A stretch of 64,000 nucleotides of DNA from Pelomonas sp. CA6. Lineage in GTDB: Bacteria > Pseudomonadota > Gammaproteobacteria > Burkholderiales > Burkholderiaceae_C. Position 1 is the first letter of the stretch. Every line of letters starts with the position of its first letter. The stretch spans positions 682,001 to 746,000 of the forward strand of contig NZ_JAKZFD010000001.1 in the NCBI RefSeq assembly GCF_022549225.1, read 5' to 3'. Under the pieces are notes generated by a model. The model saw only the letters and a program-made list of their open reading frames with translations, did not search any database and was not told the origin of the DNA. The translations under genes were made by a program, and so were the position numbers. Positions 61,807 through 64,000 of this stretch are shown in pieces.

Positions 61807-64000
61807 ATGGATATGAACCGGAGGCATTTCTTCCGGGTGAGTGGGGCGGCCGTGATGGGATCCAGCCTCGTGGCGCTGGGCTTCTCGCCGACGGCGGCCC
61901 TGGCCGAGACGCGCCAGTTCAAACTCTCCCGGGCGACCGAAACCCGCAACACCTGCCCCTATTGCTCGGTGGGCTGCGGCGTGATCATGTACAGCCTGGG
62001 CGACAAGGCCAAGAACGTCACCAGCGAAATCATCCACATCGAGGGCGACCCCGATCATCCGGTGAACCGCGGCACGCTGTGCCCCAAGGGCGCCGGCCTG
62101 CTGGACTTCATCCACAGCGAGAGCCGCCTGAAGTTCCCCGAGATCCGCGAGCCGGGCTCCAAGGAATGGAAGCGGGTGAGCTGGGACGAGGCGATGGACC
62201 GTCTGGCCAAGATGATGAAGGCCGACCGCGACGCCAACTTCCAGGCCCAGACCGCCGACGGCAAGACCGTCAACCGCTGGCTTTCCACCGGCATGCTGTG
62301 TGCTTCGGCATCCTCCAACGAGTCGGGCTACATCACCCACAAGGCGATGCGCTCACTGGGGATGCTGGTCTTCGACAACCAGGCGCGCGTTTGACACGCC
62401 CCGACGGTGGCCAGTCTGGCCCCGACGTTTGGGCGCGGTGCGATGACCAACCATTGGGTGGACATCAAGAACGCGGATCTGGTGCTGATCATGGGCGGCA
62501 ATGCCGCCGAGGCCCACCCCTGCGGTTTCAAGTGGGTGATCGAGGCCAAGCATCACAACAAGGCCAAGCTGCTGGTCGTGGACCCGCGCTTCACGCGCTC
62601 GGCCGCGATGAGCGACTACTACGCGCCGATCCGGGCGGGGTCCGACATTGCCTTCCTGGGCGGCGTCATCAACTACCTGCTCAGCAACAACAAGATCCAG
62701 CACGAGTACGTCAAGAACTACACCAACGCGTCCTTCATCGTCAACGAGGGCTACGCCTTCAATGACGGCCTGTTCTCGGGCTATGACGAGGCCAAGCGCA
62801 AGTACGACCCGGCAAGCTGGGGCTACGAGCTGGACGACAAGGGCTTCGCCAAGGTCGACCCGACGCTGGAGCATCCGCGCTGCGTGCTCAATGTGCTGAA
62901 GAAGCACTATGCGCGCTACACGCCGGAGATGGTCAGCAAGGTGTCGGGCACGCCCAAGGACAAGTTCCTGAAGTGCTGCGAGATGATTGCCGAGACGGCC
63001 AGGCCGGACAAGGTGATGACCATCATGTACGCCCTGGGCTGGACTCAGCACAGCCAGGGCTCGCAGATGATCCGCACCGGCGCGATCATGCAGCTGCTGC
63101 TGGGCAACATCGGCCTGCCGGGTGGCGGCATGAACGCGCTGCGCGGCCACAGCAACATCCAGGGCCTGACCGACCTGGGTCTGCTGTCGACCTCGCTGAC
63201 CGGCTATATGACGCTGCCGCGTGAGTCCGAGCAGGACCTGGACAGCTACCTGAAGCCGCGCACGACCAAGGCGCTGCGGCCGGGGCAGATGAGCTTCTGG
63301 CAGAACTACCCCAAGTTCTTCGTCAGCTTCCAGAAGGCCTGGTGGGGCAAGTCCGCCACCAAGGAGAACGACTGGGCCTACCACTATCTGCCGAAGTGGG
63401 ACAAGGCCTATGACGTGCTGCAGGCCTTCGAGCTGATGAACCAGGGCAAGCTCAACGGCTACATCTGCCAGGGCTTCAACCCGGTGGGCTCCTTCCCGAA
63501 CAAGAAGAAGATCGTCTCCGGCCTGTCCAAGCTCAAGTACCTGGTCATCATCGACCCGCTGAACACCGAGACCGCCGAGTTCTGGAAGAACTTCGGCGAG
63601 TCCAACGATGTGAAGTCGGAAGAGATCCAGACCACGGTGTTCCGGCTGCCCAGCACCTGCTTCGCCGAGGAGGACGGTTCGCTGACCAACTCCGGCCGCT
63701 GGCTGCAATGGCACTGGAAGGGCGCCGAGCCTCCGGGCGAGGCCAAGGGCGACCCGGAGATCATTGCCGACCTCTTCCACCGCCTGAAGACCCTCTACCA
63801 GAAGGAAGGCGGCGCCTATGCCGACCCCATCCTGAACCTGACCTGGCCGTACAAGCAGCCGCACAACCCCTCGGCCGAGGAGTTGGCGATGGAGTACAAC
63901 GGCAAGGCCCTGGCCGACGTGACCGATCCCAAGGATCCGACCAAGGTGCTGGCCAAGGCGGGCGAGCAGCTGTCCGGCTTCGGGCTGCTGCGCGACGACG
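61807..64000 (+). CDS. fdnG: Formate dehydrogenase-N alpha subunit, selenoprotein (partial, C-terminus off window)
   Basis: Molybdopterin-bis-MGD catalytic subunit of the periplasmic membrane-bound formate dehydrogenase; about 731 codons are present and the 3' end lies beyond 64000. Tat signal NRRHFFRVSGAAVMG...AALAE. [4Fe-4S] ligands are in NTCPYCSVGCGV and GTLCPKGAG. At codon 196 (62392-62394) an in-frame UGA follows VFDNQARV and precedes HAPTVASLAPTFGRGAMTNHW, exactly where FdnG/FdoG carry the Mo-ligating selenocysteine. Reading continues open and conserved to the window end (GGNAAEAHPCGFKWV, LGNIGLPGGGMNALRGHSNIQG). AGGAGG precedes the ATG. Naming it fdnG rather than fdoG is a choice; the two are not separable here. 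Confidence 0.95.
62392..62423 (+). promoter_or_regulatory. Selenocysteine UGA codon and bSECIS hairpin
   Basis: UGA at 62392-62394, then 11 nt, then the hairpin GGUGGCCAGUCUGGCCCC (62406-62423). GG pairs with CC, a single bulged U follows, GGCCA pairs with UGGCC, and the loop is GUC. The 11-nt spacing and bulged U match the E. coli fdnG/fdhF elements recognised by SelB. Confidence 0.85.

Noticed and set aside
61807-62394. Formate dehydrogenase as a truncated gene or frameshifted pseudogene
   Set aside because: The UGA is at the selenocysteine position, a bSECIS hairpin follows, and the same frame continues conserved to the window end.

Overview
The window is a dense, very GC-rich bacterial chromosome segment with core genes of the betaproteobacterial order Burkholderiales. 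minCDE, metG, glnS, purD, hemF, nadD-rsfS-rlmH-maf-rng, tolB-pal-cpoB, apbC and a formate dehydrogenase-N operon all read like Rubrivivax/Leptothrix/Roseateles relatives. The genus assignment is inference from gene content and protein style. No rRNA, prophage, insertion sequence or CRISPR array was found.

Layout. 1-3017 (minus): an operon of a carboxymuconolactone-decarboxylase-like protein, an acyl-CoA-dehydrogenase-like flavoprotein, an ABC ATPase and a Tat-type NMT1 substrate-binding protein (cut by the window edge), probably for uptake and use of a sulfur- or nitrogen-containing organic compound. 3123-8272: ccoG, a MocR-type regulator and metG. 8884-10846: minCDE. 11198-13200: a Rnk-like gene, a 30-hexad solenoid protein and a GNAT acetyltransferase that look like one unit. 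13157-19716: a ferredoxin, a YgjP-type metalloprotease, a BCCT transporter, dusC, an S9 peptidase, yciH and a small conserved protein.

19727-28454 (minus): a seven-gene operon in the order HlyD-type adaptor, ABC ATPase, TolC-like channel, two FtsX-type permeases, NtrC-family regulator, histidine kinase. A canonical -24/-12 (sigma-54) promoter and an upstream inverted repeat precede it. 28739-31163: three exported proteins including an M48 protease. 31215-39855 (minus): glnS, a LytTR/LytS-type two-component pair, an exported helical protein with a DUF3142 protein, and a HerA-like ATPase. 39969-46426: yebC, purD, an acyltransferase, hemF, nadD, rsfS (with a histone-H1-like tail), rlmH and a periplasmic binding protein. 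46438-46880: an array of 127-bp hairpin-rich tandem repeats. 46949-52611: maf, rng, an AhpD-like protein and tolB-pal-cpoB. 52768-57881: a YeeE/YedE transporter overlapping tcdA, three tRNA-Lys genes with their own promoter and terminator, an SMR transporter, a LysE exporter, a DUF523 protein and apbC.

57902-64000: a Cache-HAMP histidine kinase and an NtrC-family regulator that has lost the sigma-54-contacting GAFTGA loop. They are divergent from a selenocysteine-containing formate dehydrogenase-N alpha subunit, with a UGA codon and bSECIS hairpin visible. Two identical 15-bp palindromes, 42 bp apart, lie between them and are the likely regulator sites. A 15-bp motif (GGGGTCAGGTCTTGC and near copies) is scattered between and even inside genes and looks REP-like.
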